Origin: Aureimonas sp. OT7 | Lineage (GTDB): Bacteria; Pseudomonadota; Alphaproteobacteria; Rhizobiales; Rhizobiaceae | DNA: 64,000 bases | Assembly: GCF_014844055.1 (NCBI RefSeq) | Contig: NZ_CP062167.1 | Coordinates: 2,185,501-2,249,500 of the forward strand | Reading direction: 5' to 3' | Part shown: positions 1 to 6,627 of the stretch, in pieces | How the letters are laid out: each line of letters starts with the position of its first letter | Position numbering within the stretch: the first letter of the stretch is position 1 | Notes under the pieces: generated by a model | What the model was told of the DNA's origin: nothing | The model's database searches: none | The model's input: the letters and a program-made list of their open reading frames with translations, nothing else | Position numbers and translations under genes: made by a program

Positions 1-1
1 T

Positions 2-856
2 TCCATGCGCGCCGACGTCAACGTGTCGGTGCGCCGCCCCGGTGGCGACTTCGGGACGCGCTGCGAAATCAAGAACGTCAATTCCATCCGCTTCGTGGGA
101 CAGGCCGTCGAAGCCGAGGCCCGCCGGCAGATCGCCCTGATCGAGGATGGCGGGACGGTGGAGCAGGAAACGCGCCTCTTCGACCCGGCCAAGGGCGAGA
201 CGCGATCCATGCGCACCAAGGAGGACGCGCACGACTACCGCTACTTCCCGGACCCGGACCTTCTGCCGCTGGAATTCGACGACGCGTTCGTGGCTGCACT
301 TGGGGAGAAGCTGCCGGAACTGCCGGACGACAAGCGCGCGCGCCTGATCGCGGGGGGGCTCTCGGCCTATGACGCCTCCATCCTTGTATCGGAAAAGGCG
401 ATTGCCGACTTTTTCGAGCAGGTTGCCGAAGGACGCGATGCCAAGCAGGCGGCGAACTGGGTCATCAACGATCTTCTCGGCGCACTCAACAAGAACGGGC
501 TGTCCATCGACCAGACACCGGTGACCGCCGCGCAGATGGGCGCCGTGCTGGACCTGATCCGCGAGGGCGTCATCTCTGGCAAGATCGCCAAGGATCTCTT
601 CGAGATCGTCTGGACCGAGGGCGGCGACCCGCGCGAGCTCGTGGAAAGCCGGGGCCTGAAGCAGGTGACGGATACGGGCGCCATCGAGAAAGCCGTGGAC
701 GAGGTGATCGCGGCCAATCCCGACAAGGTCGAGCAGGCCAGGGCCAAGCCGACACTGGCCGGCTGGTTTGTCGGACAGGTCATGAGGGCGACAGGCGGCA
801 AGGCCAATCCCCAGGCCGTGAACGACCTCGTCAAGGCGCGGCTGGGGCTGGAGTGA
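2..856 (+). CDS. gatB: Asp-tRNA(Asn)/Glu-tRNA(Gln) amidotransferase subunit B, C-terminal part
   Basis: The reading frame is open at the left edge, so the start and catalytic N-terminus lie outside the window. The visible 284 residues begin at [11 protein letters not shown], a hallmark of the GatB core, continue through the KNVNS segment and RYFPDPDL, and end in the helical tail domain (GatB/YqeY type) that binds tRNA. GatB with GatA and GatC amidates misacylated Glu-tRNA(Gln) and Asp-tRNA(Asn) in the cytoplasm. The AspRS encoded further right may therefore be non-discriminating, which is inference. The gene ends normally at TGA. Confidence 0.97.
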   Translation, partial: SMRADVNVSVRRPGGDFGTRCEIKNVNSIRFVGQAVEAEARRQIALIEDGGTVEQETRLFDPAKGETRSMRTKEDAHDYRYFPDPDLLPLEFDDAFVAALGEKLPELPDDKRARLIAGGLSAYDASILVSEKAIADFFEQVAEGRDAKQAANWVINDLLGALNKNGLSIDQTPVTAAQMGAVLDLIREGVISGKIAKDLFEIVWTEGGDPRELVESRGLKQVTDTGAIEKAVDEVIAANPDKVEQARAKPTLAGWFVGQVMRATGGKANPQAVNDLVKARLGLE

Positions 857-932
857 TTGGACATTTGCGCCGTCTCGGCGCATATGCAGATCAGGCAAGG
901 CCGGGCATGTCCGGCAAACCGGGAATGACGCG

Positions 933-1319
933 ATGAAGTTGAAAGACTGGCTGCTGGAAATCTTCACCTGGTGGCACGGCCAGACCATCGGAACCCGCTT
1001 CTACACCTGGCGCTTCGGCAAGCGCGTGGGCGAGGATGAGCGCGGCAACGTCTATTACCAGAACGCCGATGGTTCGCGTCGGTGGGTCGTCTTCAATGGC
1101 CCCGTCGAGGCGACAGCCATCGGAACGGGCTGGCACGGCTGGATGCATTTCCGTGTGGATACGCCGCCATCGCAGGAAGACTACCAGCCGCGCGCCTGGC
1201 AGAAACCGCATCAGCAGAACCTGACGGGCACTGCGCTGGCCTATCGCCCCAAGGGCTCGCTCCTCAATACGGCGGAGCGTCCGCGCGTGACCGGCGATTA
1301 CGACGCCTGGCAGCCGTGA
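933..1319 (+). CDS. NADH:ubiquinone oxidoreductase subunit NDUFA12 family
   Basis: This 128-residue protein has the NDUFA12 (B17.2) pattern: an aromatic N-terminus (WWHGQTIGTRFYTWRFGKRVGEDERGN), then YYQ, RRWVVFNG and the WHGWMHF block. In alphaproteobacteria and mitochondria it is an accessory subunit of respiratory complex I on the cytoplasmic/matrix side. It follows gatB by 76 bases and its stop overlaps the GTG start of the DUF2155 gene by four bases, so the two are probably co-translated. This pairing is common in Hyphomicrobiales. Length is usual for the bacterial family. Confidence 0.95.
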   Translation: MKLKDWLLEIFTWWHGQTIGTRFYTWRFGKRVGEDERGNVYYQNADGSRRWVVFNGPVEATAIGTGWHGWMHFRVDTPPSQEDYQPRAWQKPHQQNLTGTALAYRPKGSLLNTAERPRVTGDYDAWQP

Positions 1320-1726
1320 GCCTGTCCACCCTCTGCAAGCGGACGGCATTGGCTGCCGTGGCTGTCGTCGTGGCTGCGATACCGGCTGACGCAGCACGGC
1401 TGGAAAATCGTGTCGCCGTGTTTTCCGGGCTCGACAAGATCACCGGCCGGATCACCAGTTTCGACGCCTATGTGAACGAGACGGTCCAGTTCGGCACTCT
1501 GCAGGTGACGCCGCGCGTCTGCTACAGCCGCTCGCCGGACGAAGCGCCGAAGACCGACAGCTTCGTAGAGGTGGACGAGATCACCCTGGAGCGTGAGATC
1601 CGGCGTATCTTTACCGGGTGGATGTTTGCAGATTCGCCGGGCCTGAATGCCGTGGAGCATCCGGTCTACGATGTCTGGCTGAAAGATTGCCGCGACGATT
1701 CCAGCGTGCCGCCGCCGCAGGGCTGA
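1316..1726 (+). CDS. DUF2155 domain-containing periplasmic protein
   Basis: The frame starts with GTG overlapping the preceding stop (GTGA), giving 136 residues. A short N-terminal hydrophobic stretch ending at ADAA looks like a signal peptide. The body holds the DUF2155 features LDKITGRITSF, VCYSRSPDE, EVDE and the tail WMFADSPGLNAVEHPVYDVWL. Function is unknown; the family is almost confined to alphaproteobacteria and usually sits behind the NDUFA12 gene, as here. The two cysteines (VCYS and KDC) could form a disulfide in the periplasm, which is inference. The start was chosen for the four-base overlap and the signal peptide. Confidence 0.88.
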   Translation: MSLSTLCKRTALAAVAVVVAAIPADAARLENRVAVFSGLDKITGRITSFDAYVNETVQFGTLQVTPRVCYSRSPDEAPKTDSFVEVDEITLEREIRRIFTGWMFADSPGLNAVEHPVYDVWLKDCRDDSSVPPPQG

Positions 1727-1809
1727 CGGCCTTCCGGCACCGCTCGTTTCGGACCACTCGCTTTGGGCGAGGGGGCGGAAGCGCGGACGAAACCGCCCAC
1801 CGCCAACCT

Positions 1810-2082
1810 CTAATAGTAGTTCACTTCCCAATCCGCGAGGGCGTGCTGGATGCACTCCCTTGCGAGCTCGAGCCGCATCCGGTTGAGTTGCGACTGGCGG
1901 AGCTGCCAACGGCGCTCACTTGCGGTTTTCACCAGCTTGCGTGCGACGGTCAGCAGGTCTTCGGGAACGATTCTATGGGCGATGCCCGTGAATGCATCCA
2001 CCGGCAGGAGATAGCCGTCTTCGGTCTCGACGAGACGTCCGGGGATATGCCTCCATTCGCCGGTCTTGAACCGGACGTGCAT
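1810..2082 (-). CDS. hypothetical protein, 90 residues
   Basis: I do not recognise this gene. It has an ATG start with a GGAAG purine stretch upstream. The sequence opens with a compact segment (HVRFKTGEWRHIPG..ETEDGYLLPVDAF) followed by a charged helical part rich in Arg, Gln and Leu, ending NYY. No signal peptide or membrane segment is visible. It lies alone, convergent with the DUF2155 gene and divergent from the small-ORF array at 2.1 kb. It could be a lineage-restricted cytoplasmic protein. Confidence 0.5.
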   Translation of the reverse strand: MHVRFKTGEWRHIPGRLVETEDGYLLPVDAFTGIAHRIVPEDLLTVARKLVKTASERRWQLRQSQLNRMRLELARECIQHALADWEVNYY

Positions 2083-2127
2083 CAGTCTTCCGCAGGCGGA
2101 AGGAATGATGCAGACGGTGGAGGAAAT

Positions 2128-2187
2128 ATGTTAGAGGCTGGATTAGCCATGATGCTCCTGTTCCTTAGCTGTGAGCGTTATGGTTAG
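2128..2187 (+). CDS. candidate 19-residue hydrophobic small ORF
   Basis: A near-perfect ribosome binding site (GGAGGAAAT) directly precedes ATG at 2128. The 19 codons encode a peptide with a hydrophobic centre (AMMLLFL) and a short polar tail (SCERYG). The stop codon overlaps a strong hairpin at 2187-2221 (GGCCCG paired with CGGGCC, plus an inner GGGAG/CTCCC). The layout of binding site, tiny frame and hairpin resembles the three units that follow, but the peptide is not related to theirs. Whether it is translated is inference. Confidence 0.3.
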   Translation: MLEAGLAMMLLFLSCERYG

Positions 2188-2395
2188 GCCCGGTGTGGGA
2201 GCGGTAACTCCCCATCGGGCCGATTAGATTTATAGGAATAAAGTTGCAGGATGGCAATCGACCTCCTGTATTTTGCCTGCTACGAGCGTGGCATTGGGGC
2301 GAAGCAGAAAAGCGTTGCGCAGGCCCGACGCTGCCTTGGACGGTGAGCCTCCAAGGCTGAGGCAACAGGCCTGTCCTCGATCAGGAGTGAGAGCG

Positions 2396-2485
2396 ATGGT
2401 TCTACCAATCGTGATCACGCTACACATCAGAAAAGCCCGGAGCGGCTGGCAGGCCAAGCTCCGGATCATTTTCTTAACAAAGTAG
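2396..2485 (+). CDS. small ORF copy 1, 29-residue basic hydrophobic peptide
   Basis: ATG at 2396 follows AGGAGTGAGAGCG, a good ribosome binding site at normal spacing. The peptide starts MVLPIVITLHIRKARSGW, has a basic centre (HIRKAR..K..R) between two hydrophobic ends, and ends at TAG after 29 codons. Compared with copies 2 and 3 there are no indels, and many differences are synonymous (CCA/CCG, CTA/CTG, TTA/CTG, TTC/TTT) or conservative (I/F, I/V, A/T), which argues for coding. Function is unknown; a type I toxin, a leader peptide or a small membrane-active protein are all possible. Confidence 0.5.
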   Translation: MVLPIVITLHIRKARSGWQAKLRIIFLTK

Positions 2486-2491
2486 TGCAAG

Positions 2492-2518
2492 GTTCCTGGC
2501 TGTTAACGCACCCAGGGA
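2492..2518 (+). terminator. 3' hairpin of unit 1
   Basis: An eleven-pair stem with one mismatch joins GTTCCTGGCTG and CACCCAGGGAC across a TTAACG loop, seven bases after the small ORF stop. No uridine run follows, so it may protect the 3' end or mark processing rather than terminate transcription. The sequence differs from the hairpins of units 2 and 3 while the pairing is kept. Confidence 0.45.
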
Positions 2519-2750
2519 CACTCCCGACGATAATCGGCTTCCAATCCCCGATCAAGTCGATCAGTCGTCCGGCTGATATCAGATATAGGAATCGATGCGT
2601 CTTTTCGCTAAAGGCGATTGCGTCGGCGCGTCCTATGGGCGTCCGGCATCGAGGCGAAGCAGTACAGCGTTGCGCCAGCCCGACGCTGCCTTGGACGATG
2701 AGCCTCCAAGGCTGAGGCAACAGGCTTGTCCTCGATCAGGAGTGAGAGCG

Positions 2751-2840
2751 ATGGATCTACCGATCGTAATCACGCTGCACATCAGAAAAACCCGGAGCGG
2801 CTGGCGGGCCAAGCTCCGGATTCAATTTCTGACTATGTAG
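2751..2840 (+). CDS. small ORF copy 2, 29-residue basic hydrophobic peptide
   Basis: This copy has the same AGGAGTGAGAGCG binding site, ATG at 2751 and TAG after 29 codons. It differs from copy 1 at V2D, A14T, Q19R and in the tail (IQFLTM), with silent changes at several third positions. The internal CCGGAGC/GCTCCGG stem is unchanged. Its 3' hairpin (2846-2875) is the strongest of the three. I cannot assign a function. Confidence 0.5.
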   Translation: MDLPIVITLHIRKTRSGWRAKLRIQFLTM

Positions 2841-2845
2841 TGAAC

Positions 2846-2875
2846 GGCCCTCGGGTGTTAACGCACCCGGGGGCC
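2846..2875 (+). terminator. 3' hairpin of unit 2
   Basis: A twelve-pair stem (GGCCCTCGGGTG with CACCCGGGGGCC, one G-U pair) closes a TTAACG loop five bases after the small ORF stop. It is followed by ACTTCTGA rather than a uridine run. Confidence 0.5.
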
Positions 2876-3107
2876 ACTTCTGAAGATAGCGGCGCAGCGA
2901 GCCTCGATCAAGTGGCCCAAGATAATCATTCTGTTATTCGATATAGGATCGATGCACCGTTTCGCTAAAGGCGATTGCGTCGGTTCGTTCAATGGGCGGC
3001 TGGCATCGGGGCAAAGCAGTAAAGCGTTGCGCCAGCCCAACGCTGCCTTGGACGATGAGCCTCCAAGGCTGAGGCAACAGGCTTGTCGTCGATCAGGAGT
3101 GGGAGCG

Positions 3108-3197
3108 ATGGTTCTACCGTTCGTGATCACGCTACACATCAGAAAAACCCGGAGCGGCTGGCAGGCCAAGCTCCGGGTGATTATTCTGGTCAAGTAG
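3108..3197 (+). CDS. small ORF copy 3, 29-residue basic hydrophobic peptide
   Basis: ATG at 3108 is preceded by AGGAGTGGGAGCG, and the 29 codons end at TAG. The peptide keeps the LP..VITLHIRK.RSGW core, with I5F and a tail VIILVK whose hydrophobic character is kept although most of its codons have changed. A 3' hairpin follows at 3204-3231. The unit ends about 45 bases before the converging GST gene. Confidence 0.5.
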   Translation: MVLPFVITLHIRKTRSGWQAKLRVIILVK

Positions 3198-3203
3198 TGA
3201 AAA

Positions 3204-3231
3204 GCCCTCGGGTGTAATAGCACCCGGGGGC
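3204..3231 (+). terminator. 3' hairpin of unit 3
   Basis: An eleven-pair stem (GCCCTCGGGTG with CACCCGGGGGC) closes a TAATAG loop six bases after the small ORF stop and is followed by ACTTCTGACGATAAGC. It may also serve the converging GST gene. Confidence 0.5.
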
Positions 3232-3289
3232 ACTTCTGACGATAAGCGAAACGGCTCCGTCCATCAAGCCAGTGTTGCCCCACGTTCGG

Positions 3290-3886
3290 TCACGCCATAG
3301 GCTTCAATTCCTCGAACGCCGGATAGGACTTTGCGAACTCCTCCAGCCAGCGGACCAGATTCGGGTTCTCGCCTTCCCACTCACCGCCGAAACGGAGGGA
3401 CAACCATCCGAGATCTGCGGCCAGCGCGAAATGAGCAATATTCGGCTGATCGGGCAGGGCGGCAACTTCGCCATCCAGAACCTTCAAGGCACGCATCGCA
3501 CGGCCCCACTGCTTGTCCATCATCGGCTGGTAGCGCATTTCCTCCGGCCGGTAACGGACTTCGTACAGCCGAAGCTGCGCGCATTCCGTCGCGCCGTCGA
3601 TCAGCGATTCCGTCCGCTTAGCCTGTAGCCACGCGTCCATCGTTTGGGGAATCAGGAGATTTCCGCTGAGCCGGTCGAAATATTCGCAGATGACCTTGCT
3701 GTCGTGCACGGACGAGCCGTCATCGAGAAGGAGAACCGGAATCTTGCCGAGCGGGTTGGCCGCAATCAGCTCTGCCGGCGCGGAGCCGGTATCGGTGGAG
3801 ACGAGTTCCAGTTTCAGGTCGCAATGGTGCGCGGCCAGACGGACCTTCGATGCATAGGGCGAAGGCTTGGAATACAAAAGACGCAT
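3290..3886 (-). CDS. glutathione S-transferase family protein
   Basis: The 198 residues start with a thioredoxin-like N-terminal half (MRLLYSKPSPYASKVRLAAH, then NPLGKIPVLLLDDG and the glutathione-binding VHDSKVICEYFD with its Ser/Asp pair). The all-helical C-terminal domain follows. The likely catalytic residue is the serine or tyrosine near position 6-11. Family members conjugate glutathione to electrophiles in the cytoplasm; the substrate here cannot be told. It lies 24 bases from a secreted hypothetical gene transcribed the same way. Length is normal. Confidence 0.9.
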   Translation of the reverse strand: MRLLYSKPSPYASKVRLAAHHCDLKLELVSTDTGSAPAELIAANPLGKIPVLLLDDGSSVHDSKVICEYFDRLSGNLLIPQTMDAWLQAKRTESLIDGATECAQLRLYEVRYRPEEMRYQPMMDKQWGRAMRALKVLDGEVAALPDQPNIAHFALAADLGWLSLRFGGEWEGENPNLVRWLEEFAKSYPAFEELKPMA

Positions 3887-3910
3887 GATGCTTCCCGATT
3901 GAAAGCCGCG

Positions 3911-4384
3911 TCAGAAGCGACGCAGCGATTGGCAGTTGGCGCCGTAGACGCGCCAGGCATCATAACCCAGGAAACAGCCCTCCGCACGCCAGCCGACGCC
4001 CGCAAAGCCCATGGGATATTCGATGACGTAGTAGACGTTGTTGGCCGTGGTGCCGCCCTTGTAGTCGCCGCCGGTCACCAGGGCTTGCCCCTGGCAGTAA
4101 CGGCGCTCGACGGTGCGCAAGCCGATGGCGGGGAAGTATGCCTTCTCGTGGAGCCCGGCAAATTCCATCACGGCCAGCGGACGGCCCTGGACGTTGGGCG
4201 CCCCATATTCGAACTGGTCCTCGATCTTCGCAAGGACGCGAGGGTCGTTGCACGCCGGCACATTGCTGCGTACCACGACGGCCGTCTGTGCCTCCGGCAC
4301 GGCGCGAAAATAATCGGCGGCCTGAGCGGCCCCCGCCGCAAGGCTGGCCATCACGCTTGTCGCGGCCAGAATACCGAGCTTCAT
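3911..4384 (-). CDS. secreted hypothetical protein, 157 residues
   Basis: A clear signal peptide (MKLGILAATSVMASLAAGAAQAA) precedes a mature part with six cysteines or fewer spaced in ACNDP, YCQG, GCFLG and NCQS, which could form disulfides in the periplasm. Tyrosine and glycine are frequent (GGDYKGGTTANNVYYVIEYPMGF). I do not recognise a named domain; similar short periplasmic proteins occur in Hyphomicrobiales. It lies upstream of the GST gene on the same strand, with a 24-base gap. Confidence 0.75.
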   Translation of the reverse strand: MKLGILAATSVMASLAAGAAQAADYFRAVPEAQTAVVVRSNVPACNDPRVLAKIEDQFEYGAPNVQGRPLAVMEFAGLHEKAYFPAIGLRTVERRYCQGQALVTGGDYKGGTTANNVYYVIEYPMGFAGVGWRAEGCFLGYDAWRVYGANCQSLRRF

Positions 4385-4437
4385 GACTGTTTCGTCCCCT
4401 CAGGCGGTATGAGATATGCAACCTCTGGTAACATAGC

Positions 4438-5286
4438 TCATATGCGCTCCGCCGCCAGCACATTGATGCCACAATGCGCCGTGGACGAACGGGAGAGGAC
4501 GGGGAGCAACACTTCCATGATGGTTCGGGCTTCCCCTGCGAAGCCGTAGGGCGGGTTTATGACGACCAGCCCGGAGCCGACGAGCCTGTCTTCCGCACCG
4601 AAATCCTCGCGCAGGAAGTCGAGCGCCAGGATATCGGGTATGAGGCTGGCCGACAGCGCCTCGTGGAATTGGCCGACATCCGATTTTCGCTTGATCGGAT
4701 ACCAGACCGCGAACGTCCCCCCCGCCCAGCGGCGCACGGCCTTCTGCAGATGATCCACGATGCGTTGGAACTCGCCCGCCTCCTCGAAGGGAGGGTCGAT
4801 CAGCACCATTCCGCGCTTTTCCTTTGGCGGCAGATGGGCACCGAGCGCAAGCCAGCCATCCAGGTGAATGGCTTTCACCTGCACGTCGCCGGCAAATGTA
4901 TCGGCCAGCGCCCTGGCGTCCTCCGGATGCAGTTCGTAGGCCGACAGCCTGTCCTGAGGGCGCAGCAGGCGACGGATCAGCATCGGCGAGCCTGGATAGG
5001 CCCTGTGCCCGGCCTCGCTGTCGACCGTTTCGACAGCACCGGCATAGGCGGCGAGGAGCGGGTGCGAACGCGCGCTGCTCGCCATGAACAGGTCGATGCC
5101 GGCTTTCGCCTCGCCGGTGCGCAACGCCGCTTCGGACGCAAGGTCGTACACACCGATGCCGGCATGGGTATCGTAGACGCGGAACGCCTTGTCCTTGCGC
5201 TTGAAGCTTTCCACAAGCCGAGCCAGAAGCGCGTGCTTGTGCACGTCGGCGAAATTTCCCGCATGGAATGCGTGTCGATAATTCAA
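4438..5286 (-). CDS. rlmJ: 23S rRNA (adenine(2030)-N6)-methyltransferase RlmJ
   Basis: The 282 residues begin NYRHAFHAGNFADVHKH, matching the RlmJ N-terminus. The S-adenosylmethionine fold follows (YDTHAGIGVYDL), with the catalytic DPPF motif in VLIDPPFEEAGEF and the late segment GSGLVVINPPYGF. RlmJ methylates A2030 of 23S rRNA. The frame is open for another 78 codons upstream, but family length and alignment point to a TTG start at 5286; an ATG at 5364 is the alternative. It is divergent from the old yellow enzyme gene. Confidence 0.93.
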   Translation of the reverse strand: MNYRHAFHAGNFADVHKHALLARLVESFKRKDKAFRVYDTHAGIGVYDLASEAALRTGEAKAGIDLFMASSARSHPLLAAYAGAVETVDSEAGHRAYPGSPMLIRRLLRPQDRLSAYELHPEDARALADTFAGDVQVKAIHLDGWLALGAHLPPKEKRGMVLIDPPFEEAGEFQRIVDHLQKAVRRWAGGTFAVWYPIKRKSDVGQFHEALSASLIPDILALDFLREDFGAEDRLVGSGLVVINPPYGFAGEARTIMEVLLPVLSRSSTAHCGINVLAAERI

Positions 5287-5426
5287 GTGCTTGCCGCCTT
5301 GTTCCGCGATCTCGAACGCTCCGTTCACGGTTTTGCGTACGCGCGGAGAGTTCGCCGTAGCCATATCGGGGAACTCCGTCCGCCGGAAGCGTGTTCGTTC
5401 CGGACCAATGAAGAGGGGTATTTCCC

Positions 5427-6539
5427 GTGAGCCAGCATAAGATTTTCGAGCCGGTCGATCTCGGTCCAGTGCGCCTGCGGAACCGTGTCGCCATGGCGCC
5501 GCTGACGCGTTCCCGGGCAACGCCGGACGGCGTGCCGAAGGAGATGCACGTCGAATATTACCGCCAGCGCGCCGATGCGGGCCTGATCATCGCAGAGGCC
5601 ACGAATATTTCCCCCGAGGGCCGTGGCTACGCCTGGACGCCGGGCATCTGGACCGATTCCCAGGTTGTCGGGTGGCGCAAGGTGACGGACGCCGTCCATG
5701 AGGCCGGCGGCCACATCTACCTTCAGCTCTGGCATGTCGGACGCGTGTCGCACCCCGACCTGCAGCCAGGCGGTGCCCTGCCGGTGGCGCCGTCCGCGGT
5801 GAAGGCGAACGGGCAGAGCTTCACCGAAGCCGGTATGCAGGACATGGTGACGCCGCGCGCGCTGGATATTTCGGAATTGCCACGCGTGGTGGACGATTAC
5901 AGGCATGCCGCCAGGCAGGCCAAGACTGCCGGCTTCGATGGCGTCGAGATTCATTCGGCCAATGGCTACCTTCTCGACCAGTTTCTGCGTGACGGCGCCA
6001 ACAAGCGCACCGACGCCTATGGCGGCTCGGTGGAAAACCGCCTGCGTTTCCCGCTCGAAGTGGTGGACGCCGTCACGGAGATCTGGGGCGCCGAACGCAC
6101 CGGCATCCGGATATCGCCGGTCAGCCCGGCCAACGATCTGCTCGATAGCGACCCGGCAGAGGTGTTCGTGCCCTATGTGGAAGAGTTGTCGCGCCGCAAG
6201 CTGGTCTATCTTCACGTCATCGAAGGCGCCACGCGGGGCGAGCGCGACGTAAACCGCTTCAAGCCCTGGAGCCTCAGGGATCATTTCTCCGGCCTCTACA
6301 TGGCCAACAACGGCTACACGCGCGACCTGGCCCTGGAGCGTGTCGATTCCGGCGAGATCGACATGGCCTGCTTTGGCCGGCCCTTCATCTCCAATCCGGA
6401 TCTCGTCCGGCGCCTCGAACTGGGCGCGCCGCTGGCCAAATGGGACGAAAGCACCTTCTATGGCGGCGACGAGCGTGGCTATACGGATTATCCGGCACTG
6501 ACGCCCGAAGAGATCGCCCGGTACGGAAGGGCCGTCTGA
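5427..6539 (+). CDS. nemA: alkene reductase, old yellow enzyme family (NemA-like)
   Basis: The 370-residue FMN-dependent TIM-barrel enzyme shows the family signatures: VRLRNRVAMAPLTRSRA at the N-terminus, the HVGRVSHP region, the substrate-binding HSANGYLLDQFLRDGANKRTD segment, YGGSVENRLRF, and a C-terminal FGRPFISNPDLVRRL phosphate-binding part. Members reduce activated alkenes, N-ethylmaleimide or nitrate esters with NAD(P)H. Length is normal. The gene has its own upstream region and is divergent from rlmJ, and no adjacent regulator is seen. Confidence 0.92.
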   Translation: MSQHKIFEPVDLGPVRLRNRVAMAPLTRSRATPDGVPKEMHVEYYRQRADAGLIIAEATNISPEGRGYAWTPGIWTDSQVVGWRKVTDAVHEAGGHIYLQLWHVGRVSHPDLQPGGALPVAPSAVKANGQSFTEAGMQDMVTPRALDISELPRVVDDYRHAARQAKTAGFDGVEIHSANGYLLDQFLRDGANKRTDAYGGSVENRLRFPLEVVDAVTEIWGAERTGIRISPVSPANDLLDSDPAEVFVPYVEELSRRKLVYLHVIEGATRGERDVNRFKPWSLRDHFSGLYMANNGYTRDLALERVDSGEIDMACFGRPFISNPDLVRRLELGAPLAKWDESTFYGGDERGYTDYPALTPEEIARYGRAV

Positions 6540-6627
6540 GCATCACGGCGACACATGAACGATCCGGATGCCTCGGATCGTCAAATTGAATGAGGAAAGC
6601 GGCTGTGTGCTTTGATATAAGGGGCGC

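Larger units (their letters stand above)
2280..3235 (+). repeat. tandem array of three ~355-base units, each with a small ORF and two hairpins
   Basis: Three head-to-tail units have starts at 2396, 2751 and 3108 (spacing 355 and 357). Each contains a purine-rich GCGAAGCAG-like lead-in; a stem of GCCTTGGA with TCCAAGGC (in the first unit 2333-2340 with 2350-2357), further enclosed by GTTGC/GCAAC; an AGGAGT ribosome binding site; a 29-codon frame with an internal CCGGAGC/GCTCCGG stem; and a 3' hairpin. Units two and three also share an upstream GATATAGGA(A)TCGATGC and CGCTAAAGGCGATTGCGTCGG segment that may hold a promoter. No transposase, CRISPR-type spacing or known riboswitch was recognised. 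Confidence 0.8.

Noticed and set aside
2280..3235. CRISPR array
   Set aside because: Only three long, diverged units with coding content are present; no short identical repeats, regular spacers or cas genes were seen.
2230..3283. Antisense frames of 84-141 codons across the small-ORF array
   Set aside because: They are present in each repeat because the DNA is repeated, but lack binding sites. The substitution pattern fits the plus-strand 29-codon frames instead.
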